A stretch of DNA of 57,262 nucleotides. It comes from JBCBSS01 sp039819065. Lineage in GTDB: Bacteria; Bacteroidota; Bacteroidia; Cytophagales; Cyclobacteriaceae. The notes below the pieces were generated by a model, which worked only from the letters and a program-made list of their open reading frames with translations, did no database searches and had not been told where the DNA came from. The translations under genes and the position numbers were made by a program. Of this stretch, positions 35,523 to 44,655 are shown in pieces (within the stretch, counting starts at the first letter, position 1; each line of letters begins with the position of its first letter). The stretch is taken from positions 1-57,262 of the forward strand of contig JBCBSS010000027.1 of NCBI GenBank assembly GCA_039819065.1, read 5' to 3'.

Positions 35523-36971
35523 TCAATCTTCTAATGTTGGCAGTATAAACTTAGAAAGAGGGCTTTCCTCCTTCATCAGTTTTTCTATCTCGTCACTCTT
35601 TCTCGGAGCCAGATCAGAAAGCAGTTCAAAACCATCTTTGGTTATCAGAATATCATCCTCAATTCTAACGGCGATATTCCACCACTTCTCATCGCAATCG
35701 CTTTCTCTAGGGATGTATATGCCAGGTTCTATCGTAATGACCATATTCTCTTCCAACCTATTGTATTTTCCTTTATCATGGACATCCAGCCCGATATGAT
35801 GGGACAGTCCGTGAGGATAATATAAATGTCGGTCTGTAGGTGTGCTGATGATGCCCAAATCAGTGAGTCCTTTGTTAATGATATCTCTTGCTATTTTGTC
35901 TAATTCTTGAAATGTCACACCCGGCTTGCAAGCCTGAATAGCCGCTTCTTGAGCCTCATAGACCAAGTCGTATATGATTTTTTGTTCTTCAGAAAACTTA
36001 CCTTTAGTTGGTATAGTGCGGGTCACGTCTGCAGTATAACCATGATATTCTGCTCCCAAGTCCATCAATACCAGTTCCTCACTGCTTACTTCCGGTTTAT
36101 TATTCTCAATATAATGCAGAATACAGCCATTATGGCCAGCCCCGACGATAGAAGGATAGCCCTCATACTCTGAGCCATACTTTTTAAAGACAAACTCATG
36201 AATACCCTGTATTTCCGTTTCGGACATACCGGGCTGCATGGCTTTCATTACTTCTACCTGACCAATGGTAGAAATGTCGACTGCCTTGCGCAGTAGCGCT
36301 AGTTCTTCTGGTGTTTTGATGCCCCTTAAATCGGCCATGATGCCGTTTAAGCTACGCAAGTCAATATTTTGCTTTTTAGGTTCAACATTGACAGTCAGTG
36401 ATGCCTCAGTGGGGTAATTAACCTTTTGCTTGAACTGCTTCATCAGATCGAATAAGTCTGACCGGTTTCGCGTGTCTCTTACATCGTTATAGAAATCATA
36501 GAAAAGCACCTTGTCAAATTGAGTGAAGTCAAGATCGTAAGCAGCAAATTCGGTATTTCTAAATGCATTTTGAATGGCCAATCTTTCTTTTACACCCGCA
36601 TCTCCTAACCTTCTACCTGTCCACATTTCTTGTCTTGGATTTTTTGGCTGTACGAAGATGATTTCGTCGTATTCACCATTTGGACCCTGTTGCTTTTCTT
36701 TGAAAATCAGCAATACGGAATGTGGCTCCTTATAGCCGGTTAAGTAGTAGAAATCCGGATCTTGATGGTATATATAGTCTACATCGTTAGACCTATTTCT
36801 TATAGGGTTGGCGAAGAATACGGCCACGCTATTAGCAGGTAATTTGTCTCTGAGTGCCTCTCTTCTACCTTGATGAAATTCACTACTCAAGAAATCATCA
36901 GGCAACTCTTGCCCCATTACCACCATAGGAAAGATCAAACCTAGCAGATAAATGATTATGTTTTTCTTCAT
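35523..36971 (-). CDS. Xaa-Pro aminopeptidase, M24B family, exported
   Basis: A 482-residue protein with a signal peptide (MKKNIIIYLLGLIFPMVVMGQ). The N-terminal aminopeptidase P domain (about 25-180) is followed by the pita-bread metallopeptidase domain with metal ligands in DLGAEYHGYTADVTR (two Asp), PHGLSHHIGLDVHD (His), ITIEPGIYIP (Glu) and VRIEDDILIT (Glu). It releases the N-terminal residue before proline. With the M1 peptidase next to it, the pair suggests exported peptide breakdown for nutrition. Length is normal and all metal ligands are seen. Confidence 0.94.
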   Translation of the reverse strand: MKKNIIIYLLGLIFPMVVMGQELPDDFLSSEFHQGRREALRDKLPANSVAVFFANPIRNRSNDVDYIYHQDPDFYYLTGYKEPHSVLLIFKEKQQGPNGEYDEIIFVQPKNPRQEMWTGRRLGDAGVKERLAIQNAFRNTEFAAYDLDFTQFDKVLFYDFYNDVRDTRNRSDLFDLMKQFKQKVNYPTEASLTVNVEPKKQNIDLRSLNGIMADLRGIKTPEELALLRKAVDISTIGQVEVMKAMQPGMSETEIQGIHEFVFKKYGSEYEGYPSIVGAGHNGCILHYIENNKPEVSSEELVLMDLGAEYHGYTADVTRTIPTKGKFSEEQKIIYDLVYEAQEAAIQACKPGVTFQELDKIARDIINKGLTDLGIISTPTDRHLYYPHGLSHHIGLDVHDKGKYNRLEENMVITIEPGIYIPRESDCDEKWWNIAVRIEDDILITKDGFELLSDLAPRKSDEIEKLMKEESPLSKFILPTLED

Positions 36972-37070
36972 AGTGATTGTTCTATTACATTTTGAGTATG
37001 CCAGTGAAATTCAACCTTTAATCTAAAATGCCCAAGTGATTTTACAACAAAGGTGGCATTGATACTTGGA

Positions 37071-38543
37071 CTATTCATTTTCTATTAGACGCTCTTCACT
37101 CAGTAGTTTTTGAACACACTGCTGGATGACCTCAAGTGCCAAATCAATGGTTTCTAGGTGTGTTCTAAACGAAACAATAGCCATACGGAGCGTGAACTTG
37201 CCATCTAATACTGTACTGGATAAGAAGACCCGACCATCCTCGTGAATGGCCTTGACCAACCGCTGGTTGAATTCATTAGCATCGCCAGCATCAGGAACAT
37301 ATCTAAATATTGTGATGGAAAGGTCTGGGTCAGGCCCTACTTCAAAATGAGGAATACTTTTAATCTTGGCTTGAAAGTATTGCGCCAGCAAAAGCTTCTC
37401 CTCAAGGTTCTGCCTGAAAGGTTCTACCCCGTGAACCATTAACGGTAACCATAATCGCAAAGCCCTGAAGTGCTTTGATAACTCGGGTGAAACCTCTGCC
37501 GGAGATACATCAGCTACTACTTTTGCATCCTGCATGTAGTTCGCTTCAAATTGATGCGCCCTCACCATTTCCGCTTGATCCCTTACCAAAACTGCACCTA
37601 ATCCAAAGGGTACCGAAAGCCCTTTATGAGGATCTAAAACCACCGAATCAGCCTTTTCAATACCTTTCATGAGATTTCTTCCTGTTTCGGTTAGAATGAA
37701 AAAGCCTCCGTAAGCAGCATCTACATGGTACCACAGATCATATTGGGCAGAAATTGCAGCCAGTTCTTCCAGAGGATCGATAGAACCTGTATCAGTCGTG
37801 CCTATAGTTGCCACTACCAGCCATGGCTTAAGTCCAACTTCAAGGTCTTTTTTTACGGCGTCCTCTAAAGCCTCGGGTATCATTCTGAAATGGTCATCAA
37901 TAGGAATATGCCGCTTTACAGCATCCCCCAGGCCTGCGATCTTCAAGGCTTTTTCCTGACTATGGTGGGCCAAATCAGAAAGGTACACCACACTGCGATG
38001 GTAGTCCTTGGAGGTAAGCGATTTGGCTTCACGGGCTGTTACGAATGCTATGAGGCTGGCTATGCTTGTGCCGGAAGTGAGGTTGCCACCGAAGGAAGAC
38101 GGAAAATCAATCAAAGATGCCATCCATTGTAGCACTACTTTCTCCATTTGTACAGCGCCCGGGGCCGAGAAGTTCACACCTGCATACCGGTTGAAAACAG
38201 CGGCCAGGTAGTCACCCAAAGCAGAATAGTAAAGCCCGCCTCCAGGAATGTAGCCCAGATGCCCACCAGAGGCAGAATTGATTCCTGGCGTGTCCACAAA
38301 ATTCTCTAGTAGTGATAAAAGAGATTCTATCGGGGCTGGTGTATTGGAGATTGGATGTTCAAGCAAACCTTTTGACTTATAGTCTGTAGTTTGGTAAGCT
38401 TTCAACTCATCGATTTGGTTGAGAAACCGTTCGGTATAAGCCACCACTTTTGTTCTGGCCTCTTCTCTTTCCTTTTCAGAAGGTTCAAGCGCCAAGGCCT
38501 CGGCTTTGAGTATTTTTAATAGGTCAAGAATAGCTTCGTCCAT
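37071..38543 (-). CDS. Group II PLP-dependent amino acid decarboxylase
   Basis: 490 residues with motifs of the aromatic-L-amino-acid/glutamate decarboxylase group: LTSGTSIASLIAFVTARE (cofactor phosphate), YHVDAAYGGFF (Asp that binds the pyridine nitrogen) and the Schiff-base lysine in DPHKGLSVPFGLG. The reaction would be decarboxylation of an amino acid to an amine; the substrate cannot be read from sequence. Starts MDEAILDLLKILKAEA without a signal peptide, so it is cytoplasmic. It stands in a minus-strand run with the DUF4174 gene 28 bases upstream, but the two are not obviously functionally linked. Confidence 0.9.
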   Translation of the reverse strand: MDEAILDLLKILKAEALALEPSEKEREEARTKVVAYTERFLNQIDELKAYQTTDYKSKGLLEHPISNTPAPIESLLSLLENFVDTPGINSASGGHLGYIPGGGLYYSALGDYLAAVFNRYAGVNFSAPGAVQMEKVVLQWMASLIDFPSSFGGNLTSGTSIASLIAFVTAREAKSLTSKDYHRSVVYLSDLAHHSQEKALKIAGLGDAVKRHIPIDDHFRMIPEALEDAVKKDLEVGLKPWLVVATIGTTDTGSIDPLEELAAISAQYDLWYHVDAAYGGFFILTETGRNLMKGIEKADSVVLDPHKGLSVPFGLGAVLVRDQAEMVRAHQFEANYMQDAKVVADVSPAEVSPELSKHFRALRLWLPLMVHGVEPFRQNLEEKLLLAQYFQAKIKSIPHFEVGPDPDLSITIFRYVPDAGDANEFNQRLVKAIHEDGRVFLSSTVLDGKFTLRMAIVSFRTHLETIDLALEVIQQCVQKLLSEERLIENE

Positions 38544-38571
38544 TATGGAAAAATACTAAAAATATGGATGG

Positions 38572-39018
38572 CTAATGTTGGTTGGACTTTTTCTTCATCT
38601 CTTGCCGTCTCATCGGCATGGCGTCAATGAACGGATACAACTCATCCACGTATAGCACTTCAGCTTTTCTCAATTTTTCACCGCCGTCTTTACCGATTAG
38701 AATTACCTTAAAGTCATTCTGACCAACTCCATAATGAGATCTTAGATCAGCCACCATCTTTGCGCTTACTGCTGACTGGTCAGAACTTTTGCCTGAAGAG
38801 GCTAGTAATTCGAAAACTACCATATCGCGTTCCTTCATACCCGGTTTATGCATCGTTACCTCTTCCATCTGTGTTTTGAAAAGAGGATTTTCATCACTCG
38901 GAGAGAAAACCAGCATCAACCTGTTCTTCCATCGGTATGATTGTAAGTGATCGGTAGATTGAAGTGGCATCATGGATATTGTACACACAGCCAGGCAAAT
39001 GATTATTAATTGACGCAT
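38572..39018 (-). CDS. DUF4174 domain protein, exported
   Basis: 148 residues with a signal peptide (MRQLIIICLAVCTISMM). The core, SYRWKNRLMLVFSPSDENPLF, then DMVVFELLASSG, DFKVILIGKDGGEKLR and a final YPFIDAMPMRRQEMK, follows the DUF4174 pattern, a thioredoxin-like fold without active cysteines. Function unknown. It is divergent from the TonB receptor gene across about 96 bases. Confidence 0.82.
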   Translation of the reverse strand: MRQLIIICLAVCTISMMPLQSTDHLQSYRWKNRLMLVFSPSDENPLFKTQMEEVTMHKPGMKERDMVVFELLASSGKSSDQSAVSAKMVADLRSHYGVGQNDFKVILIGKDGGEKLRKAEVLYVDELYPFIDAMPMRRQEMKKKSNQH

Positions 39019-39091
39019 ATCAACTCAATTGATGTTATAAAAAACAGGTCAAATTGATTTTTGTTGACAAACGCTTTGTCCAAGCCTTGTG

Positions 39092-39099
39092 TATATTTG
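39092..39099 (+). promoter_or_regulatory. -7 promoter element (TATATTTG) of the TonB receptor gene
   Basis: A perfect TAnnTTTG sequence, 16 bases before the ATG at 39115. No -33 TTTG occurs at the standard 19-base spacing (one is at 13). If used, the transcript would start near 39103, which excludes the upstream TTG at 39061 and supports the start at 39115. Confidence 0.45.
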
Positions 39100-39114
39100 G
39101 CGCGATTATCGACT

Positions 39115-41397
39115 ATGATGAAGAGAATTGTTCTTAGCTGCTGTCTCACTATTATAACTTTGCTTTCTGCCTATGGCCAGGAATTATTACGAGGTAAAGT
39201 TATCGACGGAATCAACAGCTTACCCCTGGCGGGTGTAAACATTCAGGCCGGAGACCAGATTTTCATTACCGACAAATACGGTTCATTTCTAATCCAGGAT
39301 ATAGGAAATGCTGACACTCTAACGTTCTCATTTATAGGATATCACGATCTCAAGATTAATCGCAAGAACTTCTCTGACGATCTTTCAGTCGCCATGCTGC
39401 CTACGAACCTGGAACTGCATGAAATCGTGGTTACTGCCCTAGGCGAGAACAAAAACCTTTACGAAGTACCTGCCTCGGTGGGCTTGATTACCAAGCGAGA
39501 ACTTGATCGGGGAGATGGTGTGATCATCGCACCTGCTATCAATAGAATACCCGGTGTTTACATGCACTCCGGTGCCTACAATACTAACAGGCTCACCATT
39601 CGTGGCATAGGCTCAAGATCGCTTTTCAGTACCAATAGAATTCGTGCATATTTTGACAATATCCCGCTCACCACCGGAGAGGGCGAAACAACCATAGAAG
39701 ACATAGACTTAAGCCTGGTGGACAGGGTGGAGGTCATTAAAGGACCTTCTTCCAGCATATATGGAGCCGGTTTGGGTGGAACGGTGGTGTTAGAAAGTTC
39801 TAAAGCCCCTTTCGGACAAAAAGAGGTATTTCATAGAAGTACAGCAGGTTATTATGGTTTGTACCGGCAGGCCACCGGATTTAGGTCGGGTTCAGAAAAA
39901 GCCAATTTGAGTGTAGTCTATAATTCTGTCACTAGTAACGGTTATCGGAATAATAACGAGTACGACAGGTCATCCATTTCTGCTATCGGGCGATTGTATA
40001 GTTCTCCTCAGACGTCGGTCAGCTTTTTAGTGAATGTGATAGACCTGAAAGCATTTATCCCTAGCGCGATCGATAGCGCGACCTTTGCTGAAAACCCACG
40101 TGCCGCAGCGTTTACATGGCAGCAAACAAGAGGCTTTGAGAACTACAACCGAGGGCTCTTAGGGGCTACCATTGACCATGAAATCAGTAAAGCTTTCCGG
40201 TTAAACGCCAGCGTCTTCAGCAACTTCAGAAATGCCGATGAGCTACGACCTTTCGATATCCTTCTTGAGAATACGAATGCTATCGGTACGCGCAATAGGA
40301 TAAGTTATACGCCATTGCAGGATGGAATAGTAGATAGGGTAGAATTGGGTTTTGAGTACTTCAAAGAATGGTACGACTGGCAAACTTTTGAGAATGATGA
40401 CCGCAATCCCGGAGCTAATCTGAGTGATAACCGGGAGGTAAGGGACTACTACAACATCTTTGGTCAGGTTAACGCCAGCATCAGCGAAAGAACAAAGGTC
40501 ACATTTGGTGTCAATATCAACAGAACACAATATAGGTTGACAGACCTTTTTGTAGCAGATAGCATTGATCAGTCAGGCACTTATTCATTTGATCTGACTT
40601 TCTCCCCTCGGGTAGCTTTGGCCTATCAATTGACCGATAAGGACAATTTGTATGCTACGGTAAGTCATGGTTTCTCGCCACCTGAGTTGAGCGAAACACT
40701 GACTCCTGAGGGCTTGATCAACCCTGATATCCAACCGGAAACGGGCTACAATTATGAGATTGGGTACAAAGGGCTTATTTTCAACAGTCGGCTTTCCGTC
40801 GATGTCTCTGTATATTCTATGCAGATTAGAAACCTATTGGTAGCCCGAAGAACGGCGGAAGATCAGTTTGTGGGTATCAATGCAGGTAAAACGGAACATA
40901 ATGGATTAGAAGCAGCCCTGAATTACAACTTCATTGCTTCAAAGAGTACCATTTTTAAGAGCCTGACCGGCTTTGCCAATTTCACCTACGCTGATTACAA
41001 TTTTATCGAGTTCATTGACGGAGAACAGGACTTTTCTGGAAACCAACTCACCGGTACACCACCTACCACCATCAACTCAGGCTTCGACTTTGAAATGCAT
41101 TCCGGTTTTTATGGGAATATCAACTATCAATTTGTAGATGCATTTCCAATGAGAGATGACAATTCCATTTTTTCAGATGCATACCACGTAGTGAACCTAC
41201 AAACGGGATACCGACACCAGTTTTTCAATAGACTCAGTGTTGATATCAATTTGGGGATTAACAATCTATTTGATGAGACTTATGCTTCGCAAATTCTGGT
41301 CAATGCCTCTAGCTTCGGTGGCAACGCACCACGCTATTTTTATCCTGGCTTACCGTTCAATATGTTTGGTGGAGTAGGGTTGAGTTATGGATTCTGA
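39115..41397 (+). CDS. TonB-dependent receptor
   Basis: 760 residues from 39115 (MMKRIVLSCCLTIITLLSAYGQ signal peptide); a TTG frame opening at 39061 is less likely. A carboxypeptidase-regulatory-like beta domain (GKVIDGINSLPLAGVNI) leads into the plug (VPASVGLITKRELDR, IRGIGSRSLFSTNRIR) with VEVIKGPSSSIYGAGLGG, then a 22-strand type barrel ending in GGVGLSYGF with a C-terminal Phe. No SusD partner follows, so it is not a polysaccharide importer. The barrel resembles receptors for iron complexes (FecA-like), but the ligand is not shown. Its 3' end overlaps that of the glycerate kinase gene by 13 bases, tail to tail. Confidence 0.93.
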   Translation: MMKRIVLSCCLTIITLLSAYGQELLRGKVIDGINSLPLAGVNIQAGDQIFITDKYGSFLIQDIGNADTLTFSFIGYHDLKINRKNFSDDLSVAMLPTNLELHEIVVTALGENKNLYEVPASVGLITKRELDRGDGVIIAPAINRIPGVYMHSGAYNTNRLTIRGIGSRSLFSTNRIRAYFDNIPLTTGEGETTIEDIDLSLVDRVEVIKGPSSSIYGAGLGGTVVLESSKAPFGQKEVFHRSTAGYYGLYRQATGFRSGSEKANLSVVYNSVTSNGYRNNNEYDRSSISAIGRLYSSPQTSVSFLVNVIDLKAFIPSAIDSATFAENPRAAAFTWQQTRGFENYNRGLLGATIDHEISKAFRLNASVFSNFRNADELRPFDILLENTNAIGTRNRISYTPLQDGIVDRVELGFEYFKEWYDWQTFENDDRNPGANLSDNREVRDYYNIFGQVNASISERTKVTFGVNINRTQYRLTDLFVADSIDQSGTYSFDLTFSPRVALAYQLTDKDNLYATVSHGFSPPELSETLTPEGLINPDIQPETGYNYEIGYKGLIFNSRLSVDVSVYSMQIRNLLVARRTAEDQFVGINAGKTEHNGLEAALNYNFIASKSTIFKSLTGFANFTYADYNFIEFIDGEQDFSGNQLTGTPPTTINSGFDFEMHSGFYGNINYQFVDAFPMRDDNSIFSDAYHVVNLQTGYRHQFFNRLSVDINLGINNLFDETYASQILVNASSFGGNAPRYFYPGLPFNMFGGVGLSYGF

Positions 41398-42512
41398 GGT
41401 GTGAAAACCCTTTGAGCCAATGTTGTCAAATAATCAGAAGCATTTTCAATCGCTTGTTCCTCTGTGATCTCTAGGTTCATTAAGGCATGTACTTCCTTTA
41501 AACCAATAGCTCGATAAGAATCCTCTGACAAGTCAGATTTGCCGCAAAACGCGATCACTGGCTTTTCATGTTTTTTGGCGAGGTCACAAATGCCTTTGAT
41601 CAGTTTGCCATGAATGGTTTGATCATCTATTTTACCTTCTCCGGTGAGAACAAGATCAGTCTGCTTAAGTTGATTTTCAAAATCAGTATAATAGAATACC
41701 AATTCTACACCACTTTTGAGAACGGCATTGAGGAAGATTAGCGCGCCGGCACCCAGCCCGCCAGCAGCACCCGCCCCAGGTACATCAGCTACTTGCTTGT
41801 TGAGGTCACGCTCCACCGCTTCGGCAAAGTTTTGCAAGCCATGATCGAGTAATTTGACTTCTTCGGCATTAGCCCCTTTCTGCGGCGCATAAACGAAAGC
41901 CGCACCCTGCTCCCCATACAATGGGTTATTAACATCACAGGCCACTGCCACCTGAATATCTTCAATATCAAAAGGAACAGATTCCCTTTCTATTTTATCA
42001 ATTCGAAACAGGTTCTCTCCGGTTGGTTTGAGCTTTTTGCCATGCTTATCCAGAAAGGCATAGCCCAATGCTTCAGCCATACCCATGCCCGCATCATTGG
42101 TAGCACTTCCACCAATGCCTAGCACAATTCTTTTGACACCTTGCAGTGCTGCCGCCCGGATCATTTCACCAGTGCCGAAGGTAGAAGTGATCATACAATT
42201 GCGATCTTCCTTATCTAGCAATTGCAGTCCCGAAGCCTGAGCCATCTCCATGAATGCCGTTAAACCGTCAGGAGAAATGCCATAACTGGCTTGCACTGGC
42301 CTAAATAATGGGTCTCTCACAAAAATGTTTTCTGTCCTACCATGAGTATGAAACGTGAGTATGTCCGCAGTACCCTCACCTCCATCCGCCAGCGGGAAAA
42401 GGGAGGTATGATGTTCTTTCATAGTTGACTTGATCCCTTTATCGATAGCTTCACATACCTCCAAAGCGGTAAGTGAGCCTTTGAACTTATCGGGAGCAAT
42501 TAAGACCTTCAT
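41385..42512 (-). CDS. Glycerate kinase
   Basis: 375 residues with the family's start MKVLIAPDKFKGSLTALEVCEAI and motifs FPLADGGEGTADIL, GIGGSATNDAGMGMAEALG, GAGAAGGLGAGA and LVLTGEGKIDDQT. The enzyme phosphorylates D-glycerate, mostly to 2-phosphoglycerate in the GarK class. It starts inside the end of the methylglyoxal synthase gene (4-base ATGA overlap), so the two are probably translationally coupled. Cytoplasmic, full length. Confidence 0.95.
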   Translation of the reverse strand: MKVLIAPDKFKGSLTALEVCEAIDKGIKSTMKEHHTSLFPLADGGEGTADILTFHTHGRTENIFVRDPLFRPVQASYGISPDGLTAFMEMAQASGLQLLDKEDRNCMITSTFGTGEMIRAAALQGVKRIVLGIGGSATNDAGMGMAEALGYAFLDKHGKKLKPTGENLFRIDKIERESVPFDIEDIQVAVACDVNNPLYGEQGAAFVYAPQKGANAEEVKLLDHGLQNFAEAVERDLNKQVADVPGAGAAGGLGAGALIFLNAVLKSGVELVFYYTDFENQLKQTDLVLTGEGKIDDQTIHGKLIKGICDLAKKHEKPVIAFCGKSDLSEDSYRAIGLKEVHALMNLEITEEQAIENASDYLTTLAQRVFTPQNP

Positions 42513-42955
42513 GATTCTATATCGATTGGTCGTTTTGTGTATCCTTCATAATCCGGAATGTGCCGCTCGTAATCACTGTCCAGCAAAGGCGAATTAATGA
42601 TATAATCTGCCGTGGCTTGATTGCAGGCCACCGGGATATTCCAAACGACGGCGATCCGTAACAGTGCTTTGATATCCGGATCGTGGGGAAGTGGTTCTAA
42701 AGGATCCCAGAAAAAAATGATAAAGTCGACTTTGCCCTCGGCAATCATAGCCCCAATCTGTTGGTCACCGCCCAACGGCCCACTCATTAATTTTTGAACG
42801 GGATTGCTGAGTTCTTTTTCTACTAACGTGCCGGTAGTGCCTGTGCAGAATATTTTATGTTGCTCAAGTCGGTTCCTATTGATTTTTACCCAATCCAACA
42901 TTTCCGCCTTTTTGTTATCATGTGCTACTAGCGCTATTTTCTTAGTCTGACCCAT
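42509..42955 (-). CDS. mgsA: Methylglyoxal synthase
   Basis: About 148 residues from the ATG at 42955 (MGQTKKIALVAHDNKK); the frame is open nine codons further to 42982, but that extension is not typical. Motifs are IALVAHDNKK, FCTGTTGTLVE, LMSGPLGGDQQIGAMIAEG and FFWDPLEPLPHDPDI, in which the catalytic Asp and His and the phosphate loop are all seen. It converts dihydroxyacetone phosphate to methylglyoxal and phosphate, relieving phosphate-limited or overfed glycolysis. It shares a 4-base overlap with the glycerate kinase downstream. Confidence 0.95.
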   Translation of the reverse strand: MGQTKKIALVAHDNKKAEMLDWVKINRNRLEQHKIFCTGTTGTLVEKELSNPVQKLMSGPLGGDQQIGAMIAEGKVDFIIFFWDPLEPLPHDPDIKALLRIAVVWNIPVACNQATADYIINSPLLDSDYERHIPDYEGYTKRPIDIES

Positions 42956-43084
42956 TATTTTAACTGAATTATTCTTGAACAAATTAGTCAGAAATAATGT
43001 ATATCGCTCAGATTTAGTGAGGTCTTTTATAAATAGAATGGGGCTAAGAAGATTCTAACCATAGATGGCTTAGACTGGCTTCAA

Positions 43085-43414
43085 TTATGCATTGCTTTGC
43101 TCAGCTTTTTCAGCTTCCGGGTTGACAAACGTAAACCCACGAGCATCCGACCCCTCATAGAAATCAACCTGTAGGCCGATCAAGAACATGGTGTGTTTTT
43201 TCTCTATATAAACGTCTATATCATCTACTCGGTAAGCAAGGTCGTGGTCCTTCTTTTTATCGAAGCCCAGTATGTAAGAAACCCCAGCGCACCCTGCGCC
43301 TTTCACTCCAATCCTTAGGCCATATTCATCCGGTATGCTTTTGTTAGCCATAATCTTCTGGATTTCTTCGGCCGCTTTAGGCGAGATTTTAACCGGTGGT
43401 TCAAGTTCCATCAT
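43085..43414 (-). CDS. IscA/HesB-like iron-sulfur protein lacking the C-terminal CxC
   Basis: 109 residues, clearly of the HesB/IscA fold: VKISPKAAEEIQKIMANK, GLRIGVKGAGCAG and DFYEGSDARGFTFVNPEA. The first conserved cysteine is present (C42), but the two C-terminal cysteines of the usual CGCG motif are absent: the sequence continues PEAEKAEQSNA and ends. It therefore cannot bind a cluster with the usual three-Cys set in each subunit. It could be a carrier that uses other ligands or a regulatory paralogue. Stands alone on the minus strand. Confidence 0.88.
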   Translation of the reverse strand: MMELEPPVKISPKAAEEIQKIMANKSIPDEYGLRIGVKGAGCAGVSYILGFDKKKDHDLAYRVDDIDVYIEKKHTMFLIGLQVDFYEGSDARGFTFVNPEAEKAEQSNA

Positions 43415-43521
43415 ACTTTAGCGAAATTCACGTATTTTTATAAGCTTTGAAATATTCAAATAGAAAACAAAGCGTTGTTCAAATAAATTCTTAAAACCCA
43501 ATAACCTGCTTCTGATCAAAT

Positions 43522-44043
43522 ATGGAAATCCTTATTGAATTTGGTAAACTACTTATTCCTGCCGGTTTGGTATTATATGCCATGTACCTTACCGTTAAGT
43601 CCTTTTTAAATAAGGAACTTGACAAAATTAAGTTCGAAGTACACGGCAAGAATGTCAATACCGTCTTACCAATAAGATTGCAAGCGTACGAACGCATTTG
43701 CCTATTCCTGGAAAGGATTTCGCCTAACAATTTGATTGTCAGGCTCAATGATGCCAAATACTCAGCGCCCGAATTTCAGCAGTTGTTACTGAGAGAGATC
43801 AGAGAAGAATACAACCACAATGTCTCTCAACAAGTCTACATGAGTAGCGAAGTTTGGGAGTTGGTTCAGAATGCCAAAGAAGACCTCATAGTTACTATCA
43901 ATAATGCTGCTGCCGGACTTTCGGCAGAGGCCACAAGCATTGATCTGGCCCGCCAGATTTTTGAAGGGATGATGCAAAAGGAAGTAGATCCGGTAGCACT
44001 CGCCCTTCTAGAAGTCAAGAATGAAATAAGGCAATCCTTTTAG
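43522..44043 (+). CDS. Conserved Bacteroidota membrane-anchored protein of unknown function
   Basis: 173 residues with one N-terminal membrane helix (LLIPAGLVLYAMYLTVKSF, about 9-28) and a mostly helical cytoplasmic part with ERICLFLERISPNNLIVR, REIREEYNHNVSQQVYMS and VWELVQNAKEDLIVTINNAA. The pattern resembles a small Bacteroidota family (DUF7935-like, from memory); function is not known. Followed by the YkvA-like gene on the same strand at 120 bases. Confidence 0.8.
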   Translation: MEILIEFGKLLIPAGLVLYAMYLTVKSFLNKELDKIKFEVHGKNVNTVLPIRLQAYERICLFLERISPNNLIVRLNDAKYSAPEFQQLLLREIREEYNHNVSQQVYMSSEVWELVQNAKEDLIVTINNAAAGLSAEATSIDLARQIFEGMMQKEVDPVALALLEVKNEIRQSF

Positions 44044-44163
44044 GTCAGAACACACATTTAGAAGCACCTATTCTCCCTGCGAGATAGCAGGTGAAAAGTT
44101 GACGATGGAATTAATTGATTCGTTTTCAGTGTTTTATATGCAAACACACTAAGCAAGAACCTT

Positions 44164-44571
44164 ATGAAAAGTGAAAATATAAACAACCGTTTCTTCAAAA
44201 GAGCAAAGGAAAAAGCCACCGCCATTTTGAAGAGTAATGATCGGCTTAAGCGACTCATCCTTGCAGCCGGAGAGAAGATTGCCAGGGTAGGTAAAGAAGG
44301 TCTTAAAACTGACAAACTGGTCAATAAAGTTAAGATTATAATGAGGATGATGAAGGCATATCTCAACGGAACTTATCGCGCTATACCTTGGAAAAGTATG
44401 ATCATTTTGGCCGCTGCCCTGGTCTATTTTGTTAATCCAATGGACTTAATACCTGATTTTGTGCCTGTGAGTGGCTTCATTGATGACTTTAGCATTATGC
44501 TCTGGGTGTTCAACAATTTCCAGAAAGAAATAGACGCATATGTAGCCTGGGAGAGGCAGTTTGTTGAATGA
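44164..44571 (+). CDS. YkvA/DUF1232 family membrane protein
   Basis: 135 residues. The diagnostic DUF1232 segment AALVYFVNPMDLIPDFVP, then GFIDDFSIM, lies at about 80-110 with hydrophobic helices on both sides; the N-terminus is basic (KRAKEKATAILKSNDRLKRL). The family is widespread and its role is not established. It is 84 bases upstream of the thioredoxin-like gene on the same strand. Confidence 0.88.
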   Translation: MKSENINNRFFKRAKEKATAILKSNDRLKRLILAAGEKIARVGKEGLKTDKLVNKVKIIMRMMKAYLNGTYRAIPWKSMIILAAALVYFVNPMDLIPDFVPVSGFIDDFSIMLWVFNNFQKEIDAYVAWERQFVE

Positions 44572-44655
44572 ACTAAAAAAAAATATGGGTGTTACGACAA
44601 AGGGTAGTAGTACGGCCCTTTTATTTTTTAAAATGTAGAAAGAATAGTTAGTAAA

